NCBI GenBank assembly: GCA_963720805.1
Contig: CAVRGT010000013.1
Location: 1-64,000 of the forward strand
DNA from: VRUE01 sp963720805
Lineage (GTDB): Bacteria > Actinomycetota > Thermoleophilia > Solirubrobacterales > 70-9
Length of the DNA stretch: 64,000 nt
Reading direction: 5' to 3'
Below are positions 17,464 through 27,880 of the stretch, piece by piece. The notes under the pieces were generated by a model, which did no database searches, had not been told where the DNA came from, and was given only the letters and a program-made list of their open reading frames with translations. A program made the translations under genes and the position numbers. The stretch's first letter is position 1; the number at the start of each line of letters is the position of its first letter.

Positions 17464-17969
17464 CTGCCGCTTCCGCCTGTCGAGTCGAGTCGGGGAAATG
17501 TCAGGGGCTTGTCCCGGCGTCCTCCCGAGGGCAGCGCGTCGGCAAGCAAGAGCAGGTCGAAGAGGGCGCGGCCCCGGTCGGCCGGGGTTGCTGCCATCCA
17601 TAGGGCTACGGCTCTCGCCGCCTCGCCGGCGGGAGAGGCGGCGGCATCCTCGCGGTATCCCCTTTGCAGCATTTCGAGCAGGATCTGGCGCAAGGTCGGG
17701 TCGAGTCGATTCCCTCTGGCCAGCTCTGCGATCAACTCTCGGGCCGCCTGCTCGACTGGCTCTCGTGCGACCGGCGCGCCTGCGCGCCTGGCGGCGCGGC
17801 GCAATTCCTCGGCGCTGGCAGGCTTGACGGCCTTTTTCCGCGCCTTCTCGATTACCTCGTCAGTCAGCTCTCGAAACGAGACAAGGGTTTGGCTACGGGG
17901 ACCCTTGTCGGTATTGCTCGACTCCCGTATCTCGTAGCTACCTTTGCGGCTGGAGACGATATAAGCCAT
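17460..17969 (-). CDS. Unknown protein paired with nucleotidyltransferase, probable antitoxin-like partner
   Basis: A 169-residue soluble protein I cannot assign to a named family. The N-terminus (MAYIVSSRKGSYEIRESSNTDKGPRSQTL) looks like a small beta-rich domain. The rest is helical and alanine-rich (AEELRRAARRAGAPVAREPVEQAARELIAEL). A perfect 36-base palindrome covers the start codon and the region just upstream, and no ribosome site is visible. The mRNA may therefore be leaderless, or the palindrome is an operator for this protein or its partner. The stop overlaps the next gene's GTG. Confidence 0.6.
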   Translation of the reverse strand: MAYIVSSRKGSYEIRESSNTDKGPRSQTLVSFRELTDEVIEKARKKAVKPASAEELRRAARRAGAPVAREPVEQAARELIAELARGNRLDPTLRQILLEMLQRGYREDAAASPAGEAARAVALWMAATPADRGRALFDLLLLADALPSGGRRDKPLTFPRLDSTGGSGR

Positions 17970-17997
17970 AGTGGTACAACTGTACCACTATGGCTTA
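17962..17997. promoter_or_regulatory. 36-bp perfect palindrome over the start codon of the toxin-antitoxin-like pair
   Basis: Two 17-base arms (core GTGGTACA / TGTACCAC) are separated by two bases and are perfectly complementary. The ATG at 17967-17969 (minus strand) is inside one arm. Such symmetry at the head of a two-gene module fits an autoregulatory operator. In RNA it would fold into a hairpin hiding the start codon. Confidence 0.75.
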
Positions 17998-18007
17998 AAC
18001 CCCGCTC

Positions 18008-19373
18008 CTAAGCCGTTTCCAGCGACACCGAGTGGTTGGCGACGATCATGCCGTCGGGGTCCCACTTGCGCTTGACCTCGGCCAGGCGAGCGCAGACCTC
18101 GGCGGGGAGGATCGCGTCGGCGTCGCAGGGGCGCTCGGTGAAGTTGAAGTAGGAGCCCTCACCGGCCCAGGGCTGCATCGTCTGCTCGATCTTCTGCAGG
18201 TGGGCGGGATCGCTTCGCCCAGCTCGGGCGTCATCGGCATGCCGACGCTGTACATGACGAAATCGGTCTCGAGGTGGGTGAGGGCGCCGCCGTCGGGGTC
18301 CGGACGGCCGAGCGCGCCACCGAGGCTGCGCAGCTCGCTGAGCAGCATCGGCGAGCCTGAACCGGGACCCGCAAGACCGGCGAAGGCGTCGATCGCCTCG
18401 TCGGGGAGCTCGCGGATCGTCATTCCCTCGCCGAGGCCGGGCACCGGGTTCTCCGGGTCCATGTGGATCCGGCAGAGGCCCTCAACCGGGATCTGGGTCC
18501 AGGTATCCATGATCGTCTCGCCGAGCTCGCGCAGCGGCGCGACGATCGCTTCGCCCTCGGCCTGGCTGCCGATGCAGGCGCCGTCGATCGTCAACAGCGG
18601 CCGGCCGCGGATCGGCTCGGGCACGTCGGGGATCGGCGGCGGGGTGATGAAGCGGACCACCGAGGTGACGTCGTCGGAGACGCCGGCCGCCCAGTCGCGG
18701 TAGGCGCGCACCGCCTCGGCGCCGAGCTCGGCCGGAAAGACGAGGGCGCCGGCGTAGATCTCGGCGATCGGGATCAGGCGAGGTGCAGCGCGGTGACGAT
18801 CGCGTAGCCGCCACCGCCGCCGCGCAGCGCCCAGAACAGGTCGGGCTCGCTCTCGGCGTCGACCGTGCGCGCCTCGCCGTCGGCCGTGATGAGCTCGATC
18901 GCCTGCACGCGGTTGCAGGCGAAGCCGTAGCGTCGGCCGAGCCAGCTGAGGCCGCCGCCGAGGGTGAAGCCGGTGACGCCGACGTCGGGCGAGGAGCCCG
19001 GCATCGAGCAGAGGCCATGGGCCTGGGCGGCGCTGCTCAGCTCGGCGACGAGAACGCCGGCCTCGACCCGAGCGGTCTGCGCCTCGGGATCGACCTCGAT
19101 CCCGCGCATGCGCTCGGTCTTGATCAGGATCGTGCCCTCGAGTGAGCCGGCGAGGGCGAACGCTCCGTGGCCGGTCCCCTGGCCGGCGACCTTGAGGTCG
19201 TTTTCCGCCGCGAAGCGAATCGTCTTGACGACGTCATCGGCGCCCTCTACAAGGGCGACCGCCTCGGGTCGCTGCTCGGCGGCCAGGTTCCAGGCCTGGC
19301 GCGCCTCGTCCCAGTCGGGATCGCTCGGGGTTGCAACGCGGCCGGTGATCGCCAGCCCGGTGAAGTCACTCAT
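18008..19373 (-). CDS. FAD-linked oxidoreductase, berberine-bridge-enzyme type, two frameshifts
   Basis: The N-terminal half is a PCMH-type FAD domain. AGQGTGHGAFALAGSLEGTILI contains the usual covalent FAD-linking position, and PDVGVTGFTLGGGLSWLGRRYGFACNRV is the family signature. The frame changes near 18779 (after YAIVTALHLA) and again near 18205. The third segment ends ...KRKWDPDGMIVANHSVSL..., the usual BBE C-terminus (DP.G.f...), with the stop at 18008-18010. These soluble enzymes oxidise alcohols, sugars or alkaloid-like substrates with oxygen; the substrate is unknown. The two breaks look like sequencing indels because the sequence stays conserved on each side. Confidence 0.8.
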
Positions 19374-19551
19374 CTGGTCTCCTTGGAAGCGGTGTCTGGT
19401 GTGTCGCAGGACCTACATCTCCCCTGAATGATGCGAAGGATATCCGACGACCGAAAGGGCGCCTCCCAGTTAATTGACCCGAAAACACAGGTGAGGACCA
19501 AACAGTTCACTCCGTCATTTTTGATTTAACTGGTAGTCTGCGCCGCTACAA

Positions 19552-20952
19552 ATGGCCGCCAACGCACCCGACTACATCTGGAACAATCGCATTCATCAGC
19601 GCTGGGCGAGCGAGGATCTCGTTTTTTGGCGCTTGGCCTTCTTCCCTGGGTATAAGCGGGGGAAAGTGCTCGACACGGTCAACGCGCTGATGAAAAGTGA
19701 GAAGGTCCGGTCGTATGCGGTGTACGAGGCGCTCGGCCTATTCGACATATTCATTCGAACTTGGCTTCCGAGCCAGAGCTTTGAGAGTTTCGAAAAGAAA
19801 TTGAACCACGCCCTACACGGTGAGTACTTGCAGCTTTTGGAGTCCTTCCGGGTAACTCGGATTCTCCGCCACCATGTCTGGGATGAAGGAAAAACCCACG
19901 CAGGGGACCCGCCTCAGGAGATTCTAGAATCTCCGTTTTCGGATGCGGAAATTGCGAAAATCAATAAAGGACGATTTTCGGATGATCGGCGGAAGGAGTT
20001 GGAAGACCAAAAAATCATCGCCAAACTTCCCTCTGGTGATGGCATCAAGTTCTTCACGATCATCACCTCACCGGTCTATCCGATGGTTTTCGAGGCGCGG
20101 GAGCAGCTAGAGGAGAAACTTCTAGAGCTGCTCGATGAGGCAGGGGTAGAGGAGGTCTCCTTGTATGAGGGAAGCGGCTTCGGCCGCTTCGTCGTGATGG
20201 GCCGGAGCCCTATCGACAACTTCTTCGCGATACCCGAACTCGCGGGTGCGATCAACGACCTCGGCATCAACGATTCGCTGACGGCCCGGCCGTACACCCA
20301 CGTTTGTTCCGAGAAAGGCGTCCTGGTTTGCATAGATCAGATTCCGACTAAAGCAACGCAGGAGAAGGTCGATCTCGAGGAGTTGCTGAGTCGTCCTGAG
20401 TCGCACGACCTGGAGGTCAAGGCAACGCTGAAGCTTGACCTGGCACCCTGGCTCATCTCTTCTGGAGATTTGGAGAGTAAGGAGTTCGTCGCGAATGACG
20501 GCGTGATCAAGGCCGTGGTCGGAATGCTAAATGCGCGAGGTGGGCGGGTCGTGGTGGGTGCGATCGAGCGCAAGGACAAATTCAAGTCCGTACTGGCTGA
20601 CGATCATCCCAAGCTCACGGAGTACGAGCGGGTTGGTGACTACATCGTCTTCGGTGTCGATGAAGAGGAGCAGTTTGGGGCCGGGGGATGGGATGCGTTT
20701 CAGAGGCAATTGCAGGACCTAATCGGCTCTCGCATCGATCCGTCGCCCGCGGGTTTGATCAGCATCGACGAAGAGAAGCTGGGAGGGAAGACGCTCTGCG
20801 TGATCTCGGTTAGGCCCAGCAGCACCAGGTGGTTCTACCGCCGCGTTGGAGCAAAGGATCCGGTCAAGTTCTACATCCGAGAGGCTGGCCGAACCATTGC
20901 ATACGCAGGAAGCGACGCGGACAGATATAAGGAAGAGAACCCCCGTAACTGA
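19552..20952 (+). CDS. Schlafen/AlbA_2-domain protein with a novel N-terminal half
   Basis: A 466-residue protein of lower GC than its neighbours. The C-terminal part (about residues 275-460) fits the AlbA_2/Schlafen family (PF04326). ESHDLEVKATLKLD gives the Ex-LE-K start, and GVIKAVVGMLNARGGRVVVGAIE follows. Near the end are GGKTLCVISVRPSSTRWFY and KFYIREAGRTIAYAG. The N-terminal half (FWRLAFFPGYKRGKVLDTV..., FIRTWLPSQSFESFEKKL) is not one I recognise. Schlafen-type domains bind nucleic acid or ATP and occur in defence proteins, so an accessory or defence role is plausible but unproven. It is a single gene inserted between an oxidoreductase and rpiA. Confidence 0.7.
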   Translation: MAANAPDYIWNNRIHQRWASEDLVFWRLAFFPGYKRGKVLDTVNALMKSEKVRSYAVYEALGLFDIFIRTWLPSQSFESFEKKLNHALHGEYLQLLESFRVTRILRHHVWDEGKTHAGDPPQEILESPFSDAEIAKINKGRFSDDRRKELEDQKIIAKLPSGDGIKFFTIITSPVYPMVFEAREQLEEKLLELLDEAGVEEVSLYEGSGFGRFVVMGRSPIDNFFAIPELAGAINDLGINDSLTARPYTHVCSEKGVLVCIDQIPTKATQEKVDLEELLSRPESHDLEVKATLKLDLAPWLISSGDLESKEFVANDGVIKAVVGMLNARGGRVVVGAIERKDKFKSVLADDHPKLTEYERVGDYIVFGVDEEEQFGAGGWDAFQRQLQDLIGSRIDPSPAGLISIDEEKLGGKTLCVISVRPSSTRWFYRRVGAKDPVKFYIREAGRTIAYAGSDADRYKEENPRN

Positions 20953-21182
20953 TTTGACTATGCTGAGTGGACAGTGCCGGAGTTAGCGTCGACAGAGGGT
21001 TCCCGAGAGCGGGCCAATTTCGAGGCCCCAGAGGGGGTTGGGAAGGCCGCGGGCGCGGTGCCCCGCCACTGCTTCGAGCTCGCCGCCAACCAAAATGCCG
21101 ATTTGGCTAGCGAGATCCGTAAACAGTTCAGGTTCTTGCGCTATATCCACAGCGGACTTTCCTCTCGCCACTCTGACAAGGG
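20953..21182. other. Intergenic stretch without recognisable gene
   Basis: About 230 bases lie between the Schlafen-like gene and rpiA. Short open frames exist on both strands (for example 20974-21186 plus), but none has a convincing start, composition or family resemblance. I see no tRNA or strong hairpin. It may be the decayed edge of the inserted accessory gene. Confidence 0.4.
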
Positions 21183-21830
21183 TTAGGTCTCGAATTTCGC
21201 GACCGTGTCGCCCCGGCCCACCAATAGCACGCTGACCAAGCGTGGTGGGAAGAGGCCGTGGGCGGCGACGCCGGGGTCGGCCTCGAGGCGGGCGGCGAGC
21301 TCTGCCGGGTCGCCGATCTCGCCGCCGTAATCGGCGATCAAGCCGTCGTCGGGGCTGCGTGGGACGTCGCGCAATGCGACCGCCGAACCGAGCCGCCCGA
21401 GGGTCGAGGCGATGCCGAAGGCAAAGAGCTCGAGCGGCACCGGCGCGCTCAGCGCCTCGACCGGCTTGCTCGAGTCGGCGATGACGACGAAGCGCTCGGC
21501 CGCCGCGGCGACGATCTTCTCGCGCAGGTGGGCGCCGCCGCCGCCCTTGATCAGCCAGCCGTCGGGGGTCACCTGGTCGGTCCCGTCGATCGCGATGTCG
21601 AGCCGCCCCAGCCGGCTGAACTCCTCGACCGGGATGCCCAGCTCGCGTGCTTGTTCCTCGGTGGCGACCGAGGTGGCGACGCAGCGGATCCCGCCGAGGC
21701 CGCGGGCGGCGAGCGCCGGCAAAAGGTGCGCGACGGTCGATCCGGTCCCAAGCCCAACCGTCATCCCGTCCTCAACCAGTTCAGCCGCCGCCACGGCCGC
21801 AATCCGCTTCTCGTCGTCGCCCACGCCCAC
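21183..21830 (-). CDS. rpiA: Ribose-5-phosphate isomerase A
   Basis: A 215-residue enzyme interconverting ribulose-5-phosphate and ribose-5-phosphate. MTVGLGTGSTVAHLLPAL binds phosphate, LDIAIDGTDQVTPDGWLIKGGGGAHLREKIVA carries the catalytic region, and VVIADSSKPVEAL follows. These are the full set of RpiA motifs. Length is normal. It is divergent from the FHA gene across a 100-base gap that contains a family C palindrome. It belongs functionally with zwf, gnd, pgl, tkt and tal in this window. Confidence 0.93.
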   Translation of the reverse strand: MGVGDDEKRIAAVAAAELVEDGMTVGLGTGSTVAHLLPALAARGLGGIRCVATSVATEEQARELGIPVEEFSRLGRLDIAIDGTDQVTPDGWLIKGGGGAHLREKIVAAAAERFVVIADSSKPVEALSAPVPLELFAFGIASTLGRLGSAVALRDVPRSPDDGLIADYGGEIGDPAELAARLEADPGVAAHGLFPPRLVSVLLVGRGDTVAKFET

Positions 21831-21859
21831 GGCGGCGCACTCTACCCTCCTCCCTTCCC

Positions 21860-21908
21860 GCTGACTTCCTGTTTCTCCGCGCTATTCGCCAAAAAAAAGG
21901 AAGTCAGC
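21860..21908. repeat. Palindrome family C, copy 1 (degenerate)
   Basis: Perfect 11-base arms (GCTGACTTCCT at 21860-21870 and its complement at 21898-21908) enclose 27 bases. The left side continues TTCCTGTTTCTCCGCG, which matches the family C copy at 42882-42924 (16 of 18 bases). The right inner arm is eroded to an A8 run. It sits in the divergent gap between rpiA and the FHA gene. Confidence 0.75.
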
Positions 21909-21931
21909 ATTGGGATCTATGCTCGCGGGCG

Positions 21932-22516
21932 ATGGACGCGCGGATTTGGTTGACGGGTGAGGGGGGTGAGCCGCGGTCGGTGGCGCTCGGTGGCGGGCGG
22001 ACGGTCGTTGGGCGCAATCCCGAGGCGGCTATTCAGATCGACGACGAGGCGGTCTCCTGGGACCACTTGGAGATTGAGAACCGCGGCGGCGTGCTGATGG
22101 CGACCGACCTCGACAGTCGCAACGGCACCGCGCTCAACGGCGAGCCGCTCGATCGTCCGCGTCGGCTGCGCGACGGCGACACCCTGATCGTTGGCGGCCA
22201 CCGCCTCGAAGTCTCCGACCCGATCCCGGGCCGCGCCGGCGGCACGGTCGCCGCATCAGGCGGCGCCGTTGCCCTCAACGAAGACGAGCGTGCAACCGCC
22301 ATGGCCCTCGTCGCTCCATATAGAACAGAGGGCGCCTTTGCGGGTCGTCCCGCCACCCGCGCCGAGATCGCTGAGGCCCTCCACGTCAGCGAGCGAACCG
22401 CCCAACGCCGCCTCGACGCACTGGCAGCGAAGTTGGAGATCTCCGGGGAAGCTGGACGCGATCGGCCGCGCCTGATAGCTGCCCGCATCCTCGAACTGGG
22501 CCTCGACCGCGCCTGA
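21932..22516 (+). CDS. FHA-domain protein with C-terminal helix-turn-helix
   Basis: A 194-residue protein. Residues about 20-90 form an FHA phosphothreonine-binding domain (TVVGRNPEAAIQIDDEAVSWDHLEIENRGGV, then DLDSRNGTALNGE). Residues about 130-190 contain a helix-turn-helix-like region (ATRAEIAEALHVSERTAQRRLDALAAKLEI). It may therefore read Ser/Thr phosphorylation and bind DNA. A receptor-like Ser/Thr kinase is encoded 1.3 kb downstream on the same strand. A functional link is inferred from proximity only. The ATG at 21932 starts directly at the FHA domain. Confidence 0.8.
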   Translation: MDARIWLTGEGGEPRSVALGGGRTVVGRNPEAAIQIDDEAVSWDHLEIENRGGVLMATDLDSRNGTALNGEPLDRPRRLRDGDTLIVGGHRLEVSDPIPGRAGGTVAASGGAVALNEDERATAMALVAPYRTEGAFAGRPATRAEIAEALHVSERTAQRRLDALAAKLEISGEAGRDRPRLIAARILELGLDRA

Positions 22517-22628
22517 CCCGGACCGGGCCAAACGCGGCCCGGTTCGTGACTCGAGTGTCGTTTTCAGGTGCGCCCCATGAGCGGAGCATCGGTTGTGCAA
22601 TTCGCAACCGACCCGAAAGGGGAGTCCA

Positions 22629-23708
22629 ATGCTCAACCGTTCGATCAAGTTCACACTCACCGTCCTTGCCCTGGCCCTGTTGCCGGTAGCGAGCGCCGCC
22701 GCTGCCGGGCACTCCGGTGCCGTCGTCTTCTCACGGGCGATCACCAGCGTCGAAGAAACGAAAACCGGCAAAGTCGAAAAGACCGAAGGTGGGCTCTACG
22801 CCGCCAAGGAAGGCCACCTCAACCAGCTCACCGAAGACCCGACCGACAGCGAACCGGATTTCTCCGCTGACGGGCGCAAGATCGCCTTCGTCCGCGCCGG
22901 TGACATCTGGGCGATGCGGGCCGACGGCACTGGCCAGCACAAGCTGACCTCCGGCACGGAGATCGACAGCCGGCCGCAGTTCGACCCGAAAGGCCAGTAC
23001 GTCGTCTTCACCCGCGCCGCGACCGAAGGCGGTTCCCGCGACCTCTACCGGGTCAACCTCGGGGGCAGCGCCCATCCGCTCGTCACCGGTGCCGGCGATG
23101 AGCACGAAGCGTCGTTCTCGCCCGACGGCAAGGCGATCGTCTTCGTTCGCAGCCTGGCCGAGGGCGGGGGCGGCTCCGCCGACGACATCTACTCGGTGCG
23201 CCCGTCCGGTGCCGGCCTGGCGCGCCTCAGCAAGACCGGCCACATCGACGAGTTCTCGCCCCGCTACTTCAAGGGCGGCATCGTCTTCAGTCGTGGCCAG
23301 AGCGGCGAAGGCCGTGGTGCCTACGCCGACATCTTCACGATGCGCCGCAACGGCACCAAGGTGAAGGTGCTGGTCGCCGGCGCCGGGTCCTCCTTCGTCG
23401 AAGACGTCGCCCCGGCGGCGGCGATGCTGCTCTTCCGTCGCGACCAGGGCCTCTGGGTGAAGAAGATCGGCCCGGGCCGCGCCCACAAGCTGAGCGAGGT
23501 CGCCGACAACTCCGCGACCAACTCGGTCTTCTCCTCCGATGGGCGCAGGGTCGCCGCGTTCATCGCCACCGACGAAGCCGAGACCCTCTCGGCGATCGAC
23601 GTCGCCAGCCGCCGCAGCTCGCAGCTCGCTGAAGGTTTCGCGCTGGAAAGCGGCTCGACCGCGACGACGATCGGGTCGGTCATGACCTGGCAGCCGGTGC
23701 GGCGCTGA
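22629..23708 (+). CDS. Secreted TolB-like (WD40/PD40) beta-propeller protein
   Basis: A 359-residue protein with a strong ribosome site (AAAGGGGAG) and a signal peptide (FTLTVLALALLPVASAAAAGHS). Repeats of the type DSEPDFSADGRKIAFVRAGDIWAMRADGTG and EHEASFSPDGKAIVFVRS are PD40 blades of a TolB-like propeller. It probably acts outside the membrane as a binding scaffold. It is not the Tol-system TolB of Gram-negative bacteria, because no tol genes are near. It precedes the kinase-propeller gene, separated by a hairpin. Confidence 0.8.
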   Translation: MLNRSIKFTLTVLALALLPVASAAAAGHSGAVVFSRAITSVEETKTGKVEKTEGGLYAAKEGHLNQLTEDPTDSEPDFSADGRKIAFVRAGDIWAMRADGTGQHKLTSGTEIDSRPQFDPKGQYVVFTRAATEGGSRDLYRVNLGGSAHPLVTGAGDEHEASFSPDGKAIVFVRSLAEGGGGSADDIYSVRPSGAGLARLSKTGHIDEFSPRYFKGGIVFSRGQSGEGRGAYADIFTMRRNGTKVKVLVAGAGSSFVEDVAPAAAMLLFRRDQGLWVKKIGPGRAHKLSEVADNSATNSVFSSDGRRVAAFIATDEAETLSAIDVASRRSSQLAEGFALESGSTATTIGSVMTWQPVRR

Positions 23709-23726
23709 GCCCCAATCCGGTACCTC

Positions 23727-23755
23727 CCGGGGGGCTCCGCATGGACTCCCCCCGG
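23727..23755. terminator. GC hairpin after the TolB-like gene
   Basis: CCGGGGGG (23727-23734) pairs with CCCCCCGG (23748-23755) across 13 bases, 19 bases past the stop codon. No T-run follows, so termination is only suggested by position. Confidence 0.4.
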
Positions 23756-23823
23756 CTCCAGCTCGAAGGGCTCGCTCCTCACGGGGCGGGCCCTTCGTCG
23801 TTTCGCGGCGATATAACCGCCGC

Positions 23824-25647
<1,824 letters not shown>

Positions 25648-25731
25648 AGCTCTCCAAGGAACTCGGCTCGACGCTCTGCGGTTCGGGGCGCCTTTGACGC
25701 GTCGCTCCATGGGACGGTCGGGGCCGGAAGA

Positions 25732-25801
25732 AGGCGTCCGGGGGAGGGTCTCGGGGAACTCCCGGCCGAAGGCCGGCCCCGAGACCCTCCCCCGGACGCC
25801 T
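25732..25801. repeat. Long palindrome with perfect 25-bp arms before tkt
   Basis: Arms 25732-25756 and 25777-25801 are perfectly complementary. The 20-base spacer holds a further small hairpin (CCGGCC-GAA-GGCCGG). It lies 84 bases after the kinase stop and 33 bases before the tkt start. It could end kinase transcription or lie in the tkt leader. It is unrelated in sequence to families A-C. Confidence 0.85.
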
Positions 25802-25834
25802 CTCCCCGTCACGTTCGTCTCATAGGATCGATAC

Positions 25835-27880
25835 GTGACCCGCGACATCGACCAGCTCGCGATCAACACGATCCGAACGCTTTCAATCGACGCGATCCAG
25901 AAGGCCAACTCCGGCCACCCGGGCACGCCGATGGCGCTCGCCCCGCTCGCCTACACGCTCTGGCAGCGCTTCCTGCGCTTCGACCCGGCCGATCCGATCT
26001 GGCCCGGCCGCGACCGCTTCGTGCTCTCCGCCGGGCACGCCTCGATGCTGCTCTACTCGCTGCTCCATTTGGCCGGGGTAAAGGCGGTCGATCCCGACTA
26101 CGAGGTCGTCGGTCACCCCGCCGTCTCGCTCAAAGACATCGAGAGCTTCCGCCAGCTCGACTCGCGCGCTCCCGGCCACCCCGAGTACCGCTGGACCTCG
26201 GGGGTCGAGACGACCACCGGCCCGCTCGGCCAGGGCATCGCCACCTCGGTCGGGATGGCGATCGCCGGCAAGTGGCAGGGCGCTCGCTACAACCAGCCGG
26301 AATTCGAGCTCTTCGACTTCGACGTCTACGCGATCGCCGGCGACGGCTGCTTCATGGAGGGGGTCTCCAGCGAGGCCGCCTCGATCGCCGGTCACCTCAA
26401 GCTCGACAACCTCTGCTGGATCTACGACAACAACCACATCACCATCGACGGCAAAACCCACCTCGCCTACGACGACGACGTCGCCGCCCGCTTCATGGGC
26501 TACGGCTGGAACGTCACCCGGGTCGGCGACGCCAACGACACCGAGCTGATCGCCACCGCCTTCGAGGAGTTCAAGGGTGAGCAGGGCCGCCCGACCCTGA
26601 TCATCGTCGACAGCCACATTGGCTATGGCTCACCGCACAAGGTCGACACCTCCGCTGCCCACGGCGAACCGCTGGGCGCCGAGGAGGTGCGCGAGACCAA
26701 GCGCGCTTACGGCTGGCCCGAGGACGCCCAGTTCCTCGTCCCCGACGGCGTGCGCGAGCACTTCGATGCGGGGATCGGCAAGCGCGGCGCCGAGCTAAGC
26801 GCCGCCTGGAAAGAGCTGCTCGACTCCTACGCCGATGAGAACGGCGACCTCGCCGCGGAGATCGAGGCGCAGCAGGCGCGCGAGCTGCCCGCCGGCTGGG
26901 ACGCCGAGATCCCCAGCTTCGATGCCGACCCGAAGGGCATCGCCACCCGCAAGGCCTCCCAGCAGGTCGAGAACGCGATCGCCGCGCGCCTGCCCTGGCT
27001 GCTCGCCGGCTCCGCCGACCTCACCGACTCGACCTCGGTGCGACTCAAGTTCGACGGCGCCGAGGACTTCGAGCCCGGCGCCTACGACGGCCGCCAGCTC
27101 CACTTCGGCATCCGCGAGCACGAGTCGGCGGCGATCTGCAACGGCCTCTCGCTCTCCAAGCTGCGCCCGCTCTGGTCGACCTACCTCACCTTCTCCGACT
27201 ACGCGCGGCCGGCGATCCGGCTCTCGGCGCTGATGGAGCTGCCGGTGATCCACCTCTTCACCCACGACTCAATCGGGCTCGGCGAGGACGGCCCGACCCA
27301 CCAGCCGGTCGAGCAGCTCGCCTCGCTGCGCGCGGTCCCCGGGCTCGACGTGATCCGCCCCGCCGACGCCAACGAGGTCGCCGAGGCATGGCGGGCGGCG
27401 CTCGATCGCACTCACCAGCCGGTGGCCCTGGTCCTCACCCGCCAAAACGTGCCCGTCTTCGACCGCTCCAAGTACGCCTCGGCCGAGGGCCTTCGCCGCG
27501 GCGCGTATGTACTCGCCGACGCCGAGGGCGGCGACCCCGAGGTGATCCTGATCGCCACCGGCAGCGAGGTGGCGCTGGCGCTCTCCGCACACGAGGAGCT
27601 GCTCGCCGAGGGGATTCGCTCGCGGGTGGTCAGCATGCCCTGTTGCGAGCTCTTCGATCGCCAGGACGAGGACTACCGCGCGCAGGTGCTGCCGCCGAGC
27701 GTGACCGCGCGGGTCTCGATCGAGGAGGCCTCGACCCTGGGCTGGGATCGCTACGTTGGCTTCGACGGCGTCAAGATCGGGATGCACACCTTCGGCACCT
27801 CGGCGCCGTTGAAAGACGTTCAAACCAAGTTCGGCTTCACCGGAGACCGGGTGGCCGAGGCCGCAAAGGAGCTGCTCTGA
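25835..27880 (+). CDS. tkt: Transketolase
   Basis: A 681-residue thiamine-diphosphate enzyme with a GTG start, moving two-carbon units in the non-oxidative pentose phosphate pathway. It contains ANSGHPGTPMALAPLAYTLW near the N-terminus, the ThDP motif GDGCFMEGVSSEAASIAGHLKLDNLCWIYDNN, the pyrimidine-domain region FGIREHESAAICNGL, HDSIGLGEDGPTHQPVEQ and a C-terminal domain. Motifs and length are complete. The TGA stop overlaps the tal ATG (ATGA), starting a tkt-tal-pgi operon. Confidence 0.94.
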   Translation: MTRDIDQLAINTIRTLSIDAIQKANSGHPGTPMALAPLAYTLWQRFLRFDPADPIWPGRDRFVLSAGHASMLLYSLLHLAGVKAVDPDYEVVGHPAVSLKDIESFRQLDSRAPGHPEYRWTSGVETTTGPLGQGIATSVGMAIAGKWQGARYNQPEFELFDFDVYAIAGDGCFMEGVSSEAASIAGHLKLDNLCWIYDNNHITIDGKTHLAYDDDVAARFMGYGWNVTRVGDANDTELIATAFEEFKGEQGRPTLIIVDSHIGYGSPHKVDTSAAHGEPLGAEEVRETKRAYGWPEDAQFLVPDGVREHFDAGIGKRGAELSAAWKELLDSYADENGDLAAEIEAQQARELPAGWDAEIPSFDADPKGIATRKASQQVENAIAARLPWLLAGSADLTDSTSVRLKFDGAEDFEPGAYDGRQLHFGIREHESAAICNGLSLSKLRPLWSTYLTFSDYARPAIRLSALMELPVIHLFTHDSIGLGEDGPTHQPVEQLASLRAVPGLDVIRPADANEVAEAWRAALDRTHQPVALVLTRQNVPVFDRSKYASAEGLRRGAYVLADAEGGDPEVILIATGSEVALALSAHEELLAEGIRSRVVSMPCCELFDRQDEDYRAQVLPPSVTARVSIEEASTLGWDRYVGFDGVKIGMHTFGTSAPLKDVQTKFGFTGDRVAEAAKELL

